Positions 56,249 to 64,000 of a stretch of 64,000 nt of DNA are shown here, one piece after another. Source of the DNA: Mesorhizobium sp. J428 (GTDB taxonomy: Bacteria > Pseudomonadota > Alphaproteobacteria > Rhizobiales > Rhizobiaceae). The notes under the pieces are model-generated. The model was given only the letters and a program-made list of their open reading frames with translations. It was not told where the DNA came from and ran no database searches. A program made the position numbers and the translations under genes. Location: contig NZ_JAJOMX010000001.1 in assembly GCF_024699925.1 (NCBI RefSeq), positions 4,068,001 through 4,132,000 on the forward strand. The letters run 5' to 3'. Every line of letters begins with the position of its first letter. Within the stretch, counting starts at the first letter, position 1.

Positions 56249-57443
56249 GTGTCGACGAATGTCTATGTCCTGCTGCTCAATCCGGCCATCGCCTGCATCC
56301 TGGCTTCGGCGATGTTGATCATCTGGTATCATCGGCCGAGCGCGGACGCCATGCGGACGGCTGCGATCGGGCTCTTCGCGTTCGCCGTGGCGTTCGTGCT
56401 TCAGGACATCGTCCCTGCGATGCCTATCCCGGCTTTCGAACCTGTTCACGAACCTGGCATTTCTGTCGGCCGTAACACTGATCTGCGTCGCGGTCATCGA
56501 GACGGCGGGCGGCAAGGTGCCATTGCTAGCACTCGGCCTCACTGCTCTCGCGACGGTCGGCGCCATCCTGTGGTGGCTCTATGCCGACAACGACCTGACC
56601 GCCCGCATCCATGTGATGAACGTCTCGCATGCCGTGATGTCCCTGGTGACGCTGATCGCCACCTTCCGCTCGCGATCGCGGGGATGGGGCAGGTCCCTCG
56701 CCATCGCGGTCTCGACCCTCGCGCTCCTCAACTTTTCCTGGCGTCCCCTGCAGGTGATGTGGGAAGGCAATTTCTACGCGGACCAGAACGCGCTTCACAA
56801 TTCGATCTACTGGAACACCACGCGTCTCGGCTCCCCCATCCTGGCCGTGTTCGCCGCCTTGTCGCTGCTCGTCGGCCTGGCAGTCGTCCTGATGAAGGAG
56901 CTCAAGCTGGAGGCCCGTCTCGACAAGCTCTCGGGCTGCCTCAACCGCCGTGGCTTCGAGGAGCAGTCGCTGCACCTCCTCCAGGCGCCCGACCGTTCGA
57001 CGCTGCGTCTGACGATGATCGTCGCCGACATCGATCGTTTCAAGCAGATCAACGACACGCTCGGCCACGCGACGGGCGACGCGGTGATCCGCGCATTCGG
57101 CCGAACTCTCATGGAGACGATGCCTCCGGATGCCGTCGTTGGACGCATCGGGGGAGAGGAATTCGCCGTACTGCTCGCCGGCGAGGGCGCCGACCGGGCG
57201 CACGAGATCACCGTGTCGTTCCAGAAGGATCTTTCAAAAACGCTCCAGGGCCAGGACCTCCCGCTCGCCACCGCAAGCTTCGGGATCTACAATTGCGGCT
57301 ATCAGGACGATCTCAGCACCGTCCTGAGCCGCGCGGACCTCGCGCTATACGAAGCCAAGAACGACGGCCGGGACGCCATTCGAATGCATCATCCCCGTCT
57401 GAGGACCGTTCGAACGAGAGCGAAGAAGGCTACCGGCTCCTGA
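56249..57443 (+). pseudogene. membrane diguanylate cyclase (GGDEF), frameshifted near 56430
   Basis: MSTNVYVLLLNPAIACILASAMLIIWYHRPSADAMRTAAIGLFAFAVAFVLQDIVPAMPIP is followed, after one extra base near 56430, by RLSNLFTNLAFLSAVTLICVAVIETAGGKVPLLALGL in another frame. About six transmembrane helices (MHYT/7TM-like) precede a complete GGDEF domain: DKLSGCLNRRGFEE, ADIDRFKQINDTLGHATGDAVI, GRIGGEEFAVLLAG. It would make cyclic di-GMP. No RxxD inhibitory site is seen before GGEEF. Confidence 0.85.
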
Positions 57444-57521
57444 GTGCTCGCCGTGCGCGCCGGAGCCGGGCACGTTCCCTTAGCTCACTTCCAGCTCGCA
57501 GCCGTTCGCAGGTCCCGCTGC

Positions 57522-58058
57522 CTATTCCCTTTGTTCGGCTGTTGGTTCGGCGCCGGATCTGATGTTCTCGGCCGTCACATTCCGCGGTCCGGGAAATCCA
57601 GGCTCCGGTTTCTTGAGGGCGCCGACAAAATCGACTGAAACGGCATGCGCCTTGTTCATGAAACCGATGATGAGTTCCAACTGCTCCTCGTCGTAGTCTT
57701 CGTAGAGGGCTTCCATTTTTTCCTGAAGCGGAGCGTAGATCCGAAACAATTCGCGCATCTTTTCGGCCTGCGGTGCCGCCAGCACGCGCCTGCGATCTGT
57801 GGGATCGGGTAGGCGTTGTATGAAGCCGGCCTGCTCGAGCCGATCCAGGAGCGCCGTCACCGCGCCGCTCGTCAGGCCGGTCCACTGCGCAAGCTCGCCT
57901 GCGCTCGCCCGTCCCCGCATCTCAAGAATGTCCAGGCATTCCATATCCGTAGTGTTCAGTTTGACCTGTGCCGCGACGGCCTGGCTGACGAGCAGCGATT
58001 GCGCGCTCGCTCGTCTGATCGCGTCGGTGAGTTCTCGGTGTAGAGTGTCTCTTGACAT
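57522..58058 (-). CDS. MarR family transcriptional regulator
   Basis: A 178-residue winged-helix regulator. The recognition part is GRASAGELAQWTGLTSGAVTALLDRLEQAGFIQRLPDPTDRRRVLAA, with the D-x-R-x wing. The C-terminal 40 residues after the dimer helix are Pro/Gly-rich and longer than usual. It diverges from a DUF1772-like membrane protein gene. An imperfect 14-bp inverted repeat just upstream is its likely operator. Confidence 0.9.
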   Translation of the reverse strand: MSRDTLHRELTDAIRRASAQSLLVSQAVAAQVKLNTTDMECLDILEMRGRASAGELAQWTGLTSGAVTALLDRLEQAGFIQRLPDPTDRRRVLAAPQAEKMRELFRIYAPLQEKMEALYEDYDEEQLELIIGFMNKAHAVSVDFVGALKKPEPGFPGPRNVTAENIRSGAEPTAEQRE

Positions 58059-58063
58059 TCAAG

Positions 58064-58099
58064 TATCTCGATAATTAAGATATTGTAGTTATCAAGATA
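58064..58099. promoter_or_regulatory. probable MarR operator
   Basis: TATCTCGATAATTA (58064-58077) and TAGTTATCAAGATA (58086-58099) are inverted repeats matching at 12 of 14 positions with an 8-base spacer. The site is AT-rich and lies 6 bases upstream of the MarR start, towards the divergent gene. Confidence 0.7.
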
Positions 58100-58213
58100 G
58101 CGGATCGAAGCAGGCAGGACCAGCGCCCTGTGCAGTTCGCGGCGCGAACGCTCGCCGGGGAAGGCATAGCGTGCGGCAGGCATCGTCATGCTCCGCAACC
58201 GTTCTCACATGGG

Positions 58214-58693
58214 ATGGACAAATTGTTCGAACCCGCGGCCTTCTATTCAATCATGGCTCCCGCAATTGCCGGCACCGTAGGTTTGGGCGGCGGCTTCTAC
58301 GAGACCCTTCTGGTCGACAAGGCATGGCCGAAGATGCCGGCCATGATCCAGCCCGACCGCGGAGGAATCAATCGAAAGCTTTTCTGGGGACCTGTCCACG
58401 GGCTGTTCGAGCTGGGACTGCTCGCCGCCATCTGGTCGACGTGGTCCCTTCCCACGGTTTGCTTTTGGGTATGGTGCGCGTTCGCCGCGCATCTCGTCGT
58501 CCGCATCTGGTCGTTTGCATATTTCATCCCAATGGCGATTCGGTTCGAAGCGGGATCGGTAGGCGATTCCGACACGACGTCCCGGGCGGCGAGAAAATGG
58601 ATCAGGTTGAGCCGTCTGCGGCTTCCTCTCGAGTTCCTTGCGGTCGCTCTGCTCTTTGTCGCGCTCGGACAGTACGCTGCGGCCGGATCTTAG
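58214..58693 (+). CDS. DUF1772-like integral membrane protein
   Basis: A 159-residue protein with four hydrophobic helices: MDKLFEPAAFYSIMAPAIAGTVGLGGGFYETLLVDKAWPKMPAMIQPDRGGINRKLFWGPVHGLFELGLLAAIW..., with a W-P-K-M-P-x-x-I-x-P-x-x-G-x-N-R-x-x-F-W loop. The family has no known reaction. It diverges from the MarR gene with the palindrome between, so MarR probably controls it. The start at 58214 is chosen at the first membrane helix; 58130 gives a longer form. Confidence 0.72.
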   Translation: MDKLFEPAAFYSIMAPAIAGTVGLGGGFYETLLVDKAWPKMPAMIQPDRGGINRKLFWGPVHGLFELGLLAAIWSTWSLPTVCFWVWCAFAAHLVVRIWSFAYFIPMAIRFEAGSVGDSDTTSRAARKWIRLSRLRLPLEFLAVALLFVALGQYAAAGS

Positions 58694-58917
58694 GAACGTC
58701 GCCTGCCGAAGAGGCAAGGATTCGATCCACCGCACCATGCACTCCGTCACATTTCGACAACCGATGGCTGGCAACGGTGCGGCCACCCTCTTCCACGGCA
58801 ACGTACCTGTGCCCATGCGGTCGGGCGACTGGGTCTTGCCTGCTGCGCGAGGCTCGGTCAAACCTTCCACGGCGTCTCGGCAGCAGTTGGGATGCTGCGT
58901 GAAACGAGGAACTGCGG

Positions 58918-59790
58918 ATGAATGAACGGGTCGGCATGATCGGCGTGGGTCTGATGGGCCACGGGATCGCGAAGAACATCGCGCTGAAGGGCTGGAGCCT
59001 GCGCTACCTGCGCCATCCCGGCAACCAGCCGACGGACGATCTCGACCGCGCGGGCGCGCAGGGCTGCGACACGGCGGCGGAGCTTGCCGGCGCGAGCGAC
59101 ATCCTCGTCCTGTGCGTGACCGGCACGCCGCAGGTCGAGGACGTGCTCCTGGGCAGCGGGCGGGTGCTGGAGGCGCTGCGCCCCGGCATGGTCGTGATCG
59201 ACTGCTCGACGGCCAACCCCACCTCGACCGTGTCGCTTGCCGCCAAGGTGGCGGAGAAGGGCGCGCATTTCGTCGATGCCGCCATGACCCGCACGCCGAA
59301 GGAGGCGGAGGAGGGCAGGCTGAACTTGCTCGTCGGCGGTGACCCCGCAACTGTGGCGCGGGTCAGGCCGCTGCTCTCGGCCTTTGCGGAGAACATCTTC
59401 GAGGCCGGCGGGGTCGGCACCGGCCACCAGCTCAAGCTCCTGCACAATTTCGTCTCGCTCGGCTCGGTGACGCTGATCGCCGAGGCCGTGGCCTGCGCCG
59501 GCAAGGGCGGCGTGTCGATGGACGCGCTGGTCGAATGCCTCGCCAAGGGCGGCGGCGGCGGGGTCGCGCTGGAGCGGCTGCGTCCCTACATCGCGAGCGG
59601 CGAGACGGCGCAGCTGCGCTTTTCGATCGCCAATGCCGCCAAGGACCTGTCCTATTATCGTCGGCTCGCGGAAGACCTGGGCGCGGCGGATCTCGTCGCC
59701 CAAGGCGTCTCGCGAACGCTCGAAGGCCTGGTCGGCCGCGGCGAGGGCGAGGCGTTCGTGCCGGAAACGATCAGGCTGCTGCAAGGCTGA
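58918..59790 (+). CDS. 3-hydroxyisobutyrate dehydrogenase-family NAD(P) oxidoreductase
   Basis: A 290-residue beta-hydroxyacid dehydrogenase. The Rossmann motif GMIGVGLMGHGIAKNI is at 6-21, the substrate motif is DAAMTRTPKEAEEGRLNLLVGG (usual D-A-P-V-S-G is changed), and the catalytic Lys lies in GTGHQLKLLHNFVSLG. It oxidises a beta-hydroxyacid or reduces a semialdehyde; the atypical substrate loop argues against true 3-hydroxyisobutyrate use. GAGGA lies 7 bases before the ATG. Convergent with the amidohydrolase gene. Confidence 0.9.
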   Translation: MNERVGMIGVGLMGHGIAKNIALKGWSLRYLRHPGNQPTDDLDRAGAQGCDTAAELAGASDILVLCVTGTPQVEDVLLGSGRVLEALRPGMVVIDCSTANPTSTVSLAAKVAEKGAHFVDAAMTRTPKEAEEGRLNLLVGGDPATVARVRPLLSAFAENIFEAGGVGTGHQLKLLHNFVSLGSVTLIAEAVACAGKGGVSMDALVECLAKGGGGGVALERLRPYIASGETAQLRFSIANAAKDLSYYRRLAEDLGAADLVAQGVSRTLEGLVGRGEGEAFVPETIRLLQG

Positions 59791-59808
59791 CATCTCGGCC
59801 TGCGCCGG

Positions 59809-60699
59809 TCAAACCGGCCGATATACCCGTTCCGCCGTCTTCCAGAAGATGTTCTCCCGGTCCTGCGGCGGAAGCTTCGCCGCGGCCGCGATATGTGCGG
59901 CGACAAGCGACGGGTAGTTGGTCCACAGCTTCTCGATCGGGAAGTTGGAACCGAACATCAGTCGCTGGCTGCCGAGGATGGCGTTGGCGCGCGCGACGAT
60001 GAAGGCGATCAGGTCCGGATCGTTGCGGTGGACGAAGGTGCCGAGGCCGGACAGTTTGGCGGAGAAATTGTCGAAGCCCGCCATGGCGGCAAGGCCTGCT
60101 TCCCACGGGTTCACCGTCTTCGCCTCATGATCGACCAGCATGCCGGTGTGGGTGAGGATGAAATCGATCCCGGGGTTCTCGCCGACCAGCACCGCGCCGT
60201 CGCGCATCTGGCCGGGGAAGAGCTGCAGGTCGAAGGAGAAGCCATAGTCCTTCAGCCGCGCCACGTTGCGCCGCACGGTCGCGTCGATCACCTGGTCGGC
60301 CGAAGCGGCGAAGCGGAACTGCGGGGTCTCGTGCCAGTGCAACTGCATGCGCACGCCGCGCACGCGCGGATAGGCTTTCAGCCGGTCGAGCTGCGGGCGC
60401 ACGTCGTCCACCGTCATGTCGGCATAGGCGACGATGGCGTGCGGCCAGCCGGTCGCGTCGGCGGTCTCCTGCAGCCAGGCCGCCTCCTTCTCGAAATCCT
60501 CTTTCGCCCAGTTGGTCTGGACATAGACCGCCTTCTCGACGCCGGTGCCCGCGCGGTCCGCGAGATATTCGCTCATCGGATAGTCGCGGCGGATCGGCTC
60601 ATGCGGCCCGAAGATGCGCGGCACCATCGGCCCCACCAGCCAGGGCTGGTCTGCCTGCCGCCAGACGTGGAAGTGGGAATCGATGATCCTCTGCGTCAT
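59809..60699 (-). CDS. amidohydrolase (PDC-lactonase/TIM-barrel hydrolase) family protein
   Basis: A 296-residue metal-dependent hydrolase. The DSHFHVW motif is at 7-13, RGVRMQLHWHE in the middle, TGMLVDH for a metal or substrate His, and MFGSNFPIEKLW near the C-terminus with the conserved GSNFP. Relatives are 2-pyrone-4,6-dicarboxylate lactonase and L-rhamno/fuconolactonase. GGAGGG is 4-5 bases before the ATG. It overlaps the CoxE-like gene by four bases and may be the last gene of that operon. Confidence 0.88.
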   Translation of the reverse strand: MTQRIIDSHFHVWRQADQPWLVGPMVPRIFGPHEPIRRDYPMSEYLADRAGTGVEKAVYVQTNWAKEDFEKEAAWLQETADATGWPHAIVAYADMTVDDVRPQLDRLKAYPRVRGVRMQLHWHETPQFRFAASADQVIDATVRRNVARLKDYGFSFDLQLFPGQMRDGAVLVGENPGIDFILTHTGMLVDHEAKTVNPWEAGLAAMAGFDNFSAKLSGLGTFVHRNDPDLIAFIVARANAILGSQRLMFGSNFPIEKLWTNYPSLVAAHIAAAAKLPPQDRENIFWKTAERVYRPV

Positions 60700-61817
60700 G
60701 AGGCCCTCCAGAGTGTCGCCGCGTCGGGGGCGGGGCGGGCGAGCGAGAGAAGAAAGCCGGACAGCGCCTCGACCGACGATCCGTCCACCAGATCGTCCAG
60801 CCAGGGAAGGATCGCCTTCAGCGCCGCGGTCTCCGGGCGAAAGCGCGGATCGCCCGCGAGCGGCGTCGCCAGCGCCAACCTGCACGCGCTCGCCGACAGC
60901 CGCCGGAACGCGGTCTCCATCTCGGCATGCCCGCCGCGCTCCAGCCCGTCGGAAAGGACCACGACGGATGCGCCCCGCGCCATGGCCGCGTAGCGCGGCA
61001 CCGAAAGGAAGGCGGCAAGCGACGGCCCGATCCGCGTGCCGCCGTCCCAGTCGTCGACGAGCGCGGCCGCCTTCGCCAATGCCTGCGCGCGGTCGCGGAC
61101 GCGCAGCGCGGGCGTGATGCGGGTGAGCCGGGTGCCGAAGGTGAAGATTTCGGCCCGGTCTGCCGCCTGGACGGCAGCATGCGCCACGCCGAGATAGTCG
61201 GTCGTATGCAGTTTCATCGATCCGGAGACGTCGATCAGAAGCACCAGCGGACGTGCAACGACCTTGCGCCGCCGCAGCGGAGGATCCGGCACGTCGCCGT
61301 CGGCGCGCACGATCAGCCTGAGCGCGCGGCGCAGGTCGGTCGCCCCGCCGGAGTTCATCCGCTGCGACCGGAAGGAGCGACGCTTCGGCAGCGCGGCGGC
61401 GAGCTGGCGGCACAGCTCCGCCAGCATGTCTCCGTCGCGCTGGAAGCTGCGTGTCCCGGCCCGGTCGATCGTGGACGCGAGCGCGCCGCTCGCCTCCAGC
61501 CTGGGTGCCGCCACTGTCTGTTCGAGATGGCCGCGATCGTCCTTGACCTCCGTCTCTTCGTCGTCGCCGTCGGCGACAAGGCTCTGCTCGCCGTGAAAAT
61601 AGGCGCGGAACAGCACCTCGAACTCGTCGCGCCGGTCCGGATCGATGGCGAAGGTTGCAAGCGCCGCGAGACGGATGTCGTCGATCGTGCGCGGCCCGAG
61701 CAGCGTGATCGAGCGCATGAAGGCCTCGGCCTGCTCCGGCGCGATCCTGAAGCCGAAGCTGCGCAGGAGGCGGGCGAAGCCGGGAAAAGGGCGGGCGGCG
61801 CGGGGCAGGGCGTTCAT
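60696..61817 (-). CDS. CoxE-like von Willebrand factor A domain protein
   Basis: A 373-residue protein. The N-terminal helical half is of CoxE type (FARLLRSFGFRIAPEQAEAFMRSITLLG). The C-terminal VWA domain (about 190-350) has an intact MIDAS: DVSGSM (196-201), a Thr in GGTRIGPSL, and VVVLSDGLERGG. CoxE works with the AAA+ ATPase CoxD in sulfuration/maturation of the Mo-Cu site of CO dehydrogenase; related pairs occur with other molybdenum hydroxylases, one of which is encoded just upstream. Overlaps the MoxR gene by four bases. Confidence 0.88.
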   Translation of the reverse strand: MNALPRAARPFPGFARLLRSFGFRIAPEQAEAFMRSITLLGPRTIDDIRLAALATFAIDPDRRDEFEVLFRAYFHGEQSLVADGDDEETEVKDDRGHLEQTVAAPRLEASGALASTIDRAGTRSFQRDGDMLAELCRQLAAALPKRRSFRSQRMNSGGATDLRRALRLIVRADGDVPDPPLRRRKVVARPLVLLIDVSGSMKLHTTDYLGVAHAAVQAADRAEIFTFGTRLTRITPALRVRDRAQALAKAAALVDDWDGGTRIGPSLAAFLSVPRYAAMARGASVVVLSDGLERGGHAEMETAFRRLSASACRLALATPLAGDPRFRPETAALKAILPWLDDLVDGSSVEALSGFLLSLARPAPDAATLWRAS

Positions 61818-62686
61818 GCCAGCGCCTCCTCGAGTATCGCATCGAGCTCGGGCGCGAGGCAGGCGAGGTCCTCCTCATCCTTGACCACGACGCCGATCGC
61901 GCGGCGGAAGGCTTCCGGCCACGGACTGCCGGACTTTTCCAGCATCGTCGCCGCATTCGCCCACTCGACCGCCTCGGCGATGCCGGGCGGCTTGGCGAGC
62001 GGCTGGCGGCGGATGTCGCGCACCGCGTTTGCAACTGCCCTCGCGGTCTCCCGCGCGACGTCGCCGGCCCGCAGCATGATGATCTCCGCCTCGCGCGCCG
62101 CGTCGGGATAGCCGATCCAGTGGTAGACGCAGCGCCGCCGCAGCGCCTCGGCGAGCTCGCGCGTGCGGTTGGAGGTCAGGATCACCACGGGCCGCGTCGC
62201 AGCAGCGATCGTGCCGCGCTCGGGGATGGTGATCTGGAAGTCGGACAGGAACTCCAGCAAGAGCGCCTCGAACTCATGGTCGGAACGGTCGATCTCGTCG
62301 ACCAGCAGCACGCGGCGCTCCGGCGCGCGCAGCACCTGCATCAGCGGCCGGTCGATGAGGAAACGGTCGTCGTAGATGTCGACCTCGCGCTCGCCCGCCT
62401 GCCGGATCGCAAGCAACTGGCGCTGGTAGTTCCACTCGTAGAGCGCATGCGCGGCGTCGATGCCCTCGTAGCACTGCAGCCGCACCACCTCGCGTCCGAG
62501 CGCCGCGGCGATCGCCTTCGCGGCCTCCGTCTTGCCGACGCCCGGCGCGCCTTCGAGCAGCAGCGGCTTGCCGAGCCGGATCGCGAGGAAGATCGCCGTG
62601 GAGAGGCCGTCGTCAGCGATGTAGTCCGCGCCCTTGAGCATCGCGGCGACCGCTTCCGGGGAGGCGATGGAGTCGGCGCCGTTCAT
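61814..62686 (-). CDS. MoxR/CoxD-like AAA+ ATPase
   Basis: A 290-residue MoxR-family ATPase. Walker A is LLLEGAPGVGKTEAAKAIA, Walker B RVLLVDEIDRSDHEFEALLLEFLSDFQITIPE, sensor 1 PVVILTSNRTRELAEALRRRC, with a C-terminal helical lid. It is paired with the VWA protein as in coxDE, and the two probably remodel the neighbouring Mo hydroxylase. The start at 62686 follows a GGCAGG and gives the standard length; the longer frame to 62881 overlaps the previous gene. Confidence 0.9.
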   Translation of the reverse strand: MNGADSIASPEAVAAMLKGADYIADDGLSTAIFLAIRLGKPLLLEGAPGVGKTEAAKAIAAALGREVVRLQCYEGIDAAHALYEWNYQRQLLAIRQAGEREVDIYDDRFLIDRPLMQVLRAPERRVLLVDEIDRSDHEFEALLLEFLSDFQITIPERGTIAAATRPVVILTSNRTRELAEALRRRCVYHWIGYPDAAREAEIIMLRAGDVARETARAVANAVRDIRRQPLAKPPGIAEAVEWANAATMLEKSGSPWPEAFRRAIGVVVKDEEDLACLAPELDAILEEALA

Positions 62687-62726
62687 GCGCCGGACCTGCC
62701 AGCGGACGGAAGCAGTTCCATCGTCG

Positions 62727-63734
62727 TTACGCCGCCGCCCGCTGCGCTTTGAGCGCGCGCAAAATCTTTTCCGGCGTGATCGGCAGCGAATCGATCCGCA
62801 CGCCGACCGCGTCGAACACGGCGTTCGCCACCGCCGGAATCTGCGGATTGGCGCACATCTCGCCGACGCCCTTCGCCCCATAAGGTCCGTCCGCCGCCGG
62901 CCGCTCCAGCACGATCGTCTCGGTCTCGGCGAGGTTTCCCGGTCCCGGCATCAGATATTCATTGAAGTCGCGCCCGCCGTGCTCGCGCGCCGGATAGTAG
63001 GGCTCCGTCGTCTCGTAGAGCGCGTGGCTGATGCCCATCCAGGAGCCGCCGACGAGTTGCTGCTCGACAATGCGCGGATTGAGCGCGCGGCCGACCTCGA
63101 AGACGTTCTTCACCGAGACGACGTCGACCTCGCCGGTCTCGTCGTCGACCTCGACATCGACCACCGTGCAGGCATGTGCGTAGCAGGTCGCCGGCTTCAT
63201 CGCGCCGGTCTCTGTCTCGGGGAAGGAGCGCGGCACAAGGAACATGCCGCGCCCGGAAATCGAGCGGCCATATTTGAAATGTGCCGCAAGCGCCGTGTCG
63301 AACACCGAGATCGACTTCTGCGGCGCGCCCTTGACGTGGATCATGCCCTTGCCGTCGGTGTCGAGGTCGCCCGCATCCACCTCCAGCGCCTCGGCCGCCA
63401 CTTCCAGCATCACCTGCCGCGCCTCGCGCGCGGCTTGCGCCACCGCGTTGCCGATTCGGTGCGTACCGCGCGAGGCGAAGGTGCCCATGCAGTGCGGACC
63501 GGTGTCGGTGTCGGCGGTGTCGATCGTCACCTGCTCGGTCGGGATGCCGATCGTCTCGGCGCAGATCTGCGCCATCACCTGCCGCAACCCCTGGCCGAGG
63601 TCGACGGAGGACAGGGTCACCATGAAGGCGCCGGTCGGCGTCGAATGCACCAGCGCCTGGCTCGGGTCGCCGCCGAGGTTCATGCCGGTCGGATAGTTGA
63701 TCGCGGCGACGCCGCGTCCGCGTCTCAGCGCCAT
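62727..63734 (-). CDS. molybdenum hydroxylase large subunit, C-terminal half (split gene)
   Basis: A 335-residue protein equal to the C-terminal Mo-binding domain of xanthine dehydrogenase-family large subunits: MNLGGDPSQALVHSTPTGAFMVTLSSVDLGQGLRQVMAQICAETIG, TFASRGTHRIGNAV, then GPYGAKGVGEMCANPQIPAVANAVFDAVGVRIDSLPITPEKIL with the catalytic Glu. It has its own start with GGGAGG 6 bases upstream, one base after the stop of the N-terminal half. This looks like a natural two-gene subunit, not a frameshift. Confidence 0.88.
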   Translation of the reverse strand: MALRRGRGVAAINYPTGMNLGGDPSQALVHSTPTGAFMVTLSSVDLGQGLRQVMAQICAETIGIPTEQVTIDTADTDTGPHCMGTFASRGTHRIGNAVAQAAREARQVMLEVAAEALEVDAGDLDTDGKGMIHVKGAPQKSISVFDTALAAHFKYGRSISGRGMFLVPRSFPETETGAMKPATCYAHACTVVDVEVDDETGEVDVVSVKNVFEVGRALNPRIVEQQLVGGSWMGISHALYETTEPYYPAREHGGRDFNEYLMPGPGNLAETETIVLERPAADGPYGAKGVGEMCANPQIPAVANAVFDAVGVRIDSLPITPEKILRALKAQRAAA

Positions 63735-63735
63735 C

Positions 63736-64000
63736 TCAGGCCTCCCTGCGTTTCGACGACATCTTCATGAACCGCTCCGCCACCGGCCAGCCGGCGGCGA
63801 TCGAGGCTTCCTGCATGCACTCGACAAGGGCTGCCCCCTCCGTCGGCTGGCGATGCGCCTTCATGTCGCCGTCGCGGTAGGCGTTGATGAAGCGGAACTC
63901 GAGCGGGTCCATGCCGATCAGCCGCGCCAGCTTGTCCATCTGCACTTCGAGCGCGAAGTCGGCGATGGTGACGCCGAAGCCGCGCATGGCCGAGGAGGGC
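63736..64000 (-). CDS. molybdenum hydroxylase large subunit, N-terminal half (runs off right edge)
   Basis: The visible C-terminal 87 residues read PSSAMRGFGVTIADFALEVQMDKLARLIGMDPLEFRFINAYRDGDMKAHRQPTEGAALVECMQEASIAAGWPV, the MRGFG...E..MD.lA..lG.DPlEfR segment of xanthine dehydrogenase-type large subunits. It ends in a TGA just before the ATG of the second half. The start lies beyond the window. The [2Fe-2S] and FAD subunits, if any, should lie further right. Confidence 0.85.
   Translation of the reverse strand, partial: PSSAMRGFGVTIADFALEVQMDKLARLIGMDPLEFRFINAYRDGDMKAHRQPTEGAALVECMQEASIAAGWPVAERFMKMSSKRREA

Overview
This is a GC-rich alphaproteobacterial segment. The family profile points to Rhizobiales, most likely the Phyllobacteriaceae (Mesorhizobium/Aminobacter/Aquamicrobium-like): Omp2b-type porins starting with an AADAV.APEPEP segment, DUF982, DUF1488, a PcfJ-like protein, CIRCE-controlled groESL, and a riboswitch-controlled B12 uptake operon. 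Placement is from recognised families only; no 16S gene is present.

Layout. 1-5.97 kb: an exported protein, an acyl desaturase, small rhizobial proteins, a DUF2200 gene with a broken partial copy, a catalytically dead HtrA-like protein, and a divergent LysR/aldo-keto reductase pair. 6.0-13.3 kb: leucine catabolism (methylcrotonyl-CoA carboxylase beta, isovaleryl-CoA dehydrogenase, TetR regulator), a PcfJ-domain protein, a CurA-like reductase and a HisC-like aminotransferase. 13.4-18.7 kb: three tandem porins, the middle one frameshifted, around a broken serine hydrolase. 19.1-25.5 kb: cobalamin riboswitch and btuB-F-C-D-tonB. 25.6 kb: tRNA-Ser(GCU). 26-32 kb: a broken transglutaminase, an HTH regulator with a beta-propeller protein, and a DUF899-MFS-DUF899 operon. 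32.8-38.1 kb: an Ior-like molybdenum hydroxylase pair divergent from a (frameshifted) OmpR-type two-component system.

38-50 kb is an arsenic island: arsR with a perfect operator, an OsmC gene, arsH, a flavoprotein remnant, a DMT exporter, then the arsenite oxidase locus. aioB-aioA-cytC-moeA run on the minus strand and aioX-aioS-aioR diverge on the plus strand. The shared spacer holds a sigma-54 promoter and two identical-pattern palindromes that probably bind AioR. AioX would sense arsenite in the periplasm, AioS relay the signal, and AioR with sigma-54 switch on the oxidase; cytC accepts electrons and MoeA supplies molybdenum cofactor.

50-58.7 kb: small envelope proteins, groES-groEL under CIRCE, a tight run of seven overlapping genes ending in a transglutaminase-like protein, a broken diguanylate cyclase, and a MarR/DUF1772-like pair. 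58.9-64 kb: a 3-hydroxyisobutyrate dehydrogenase-family enzyme, an amidohydrolase, and CoxE/CoxD-like maturation factors beside a molybdenum hydroxylase large subunit encoded as two separate genes; it runs off the right edge.

Caution: at least ten otherwise well-conserved genes carry single-step frameshifts, many in short homopolymers. That pattern fits residual sequencing indels as well as real decay, so the 'pseudogene' label for aioA, moeA, the two-component system and others is provisional.
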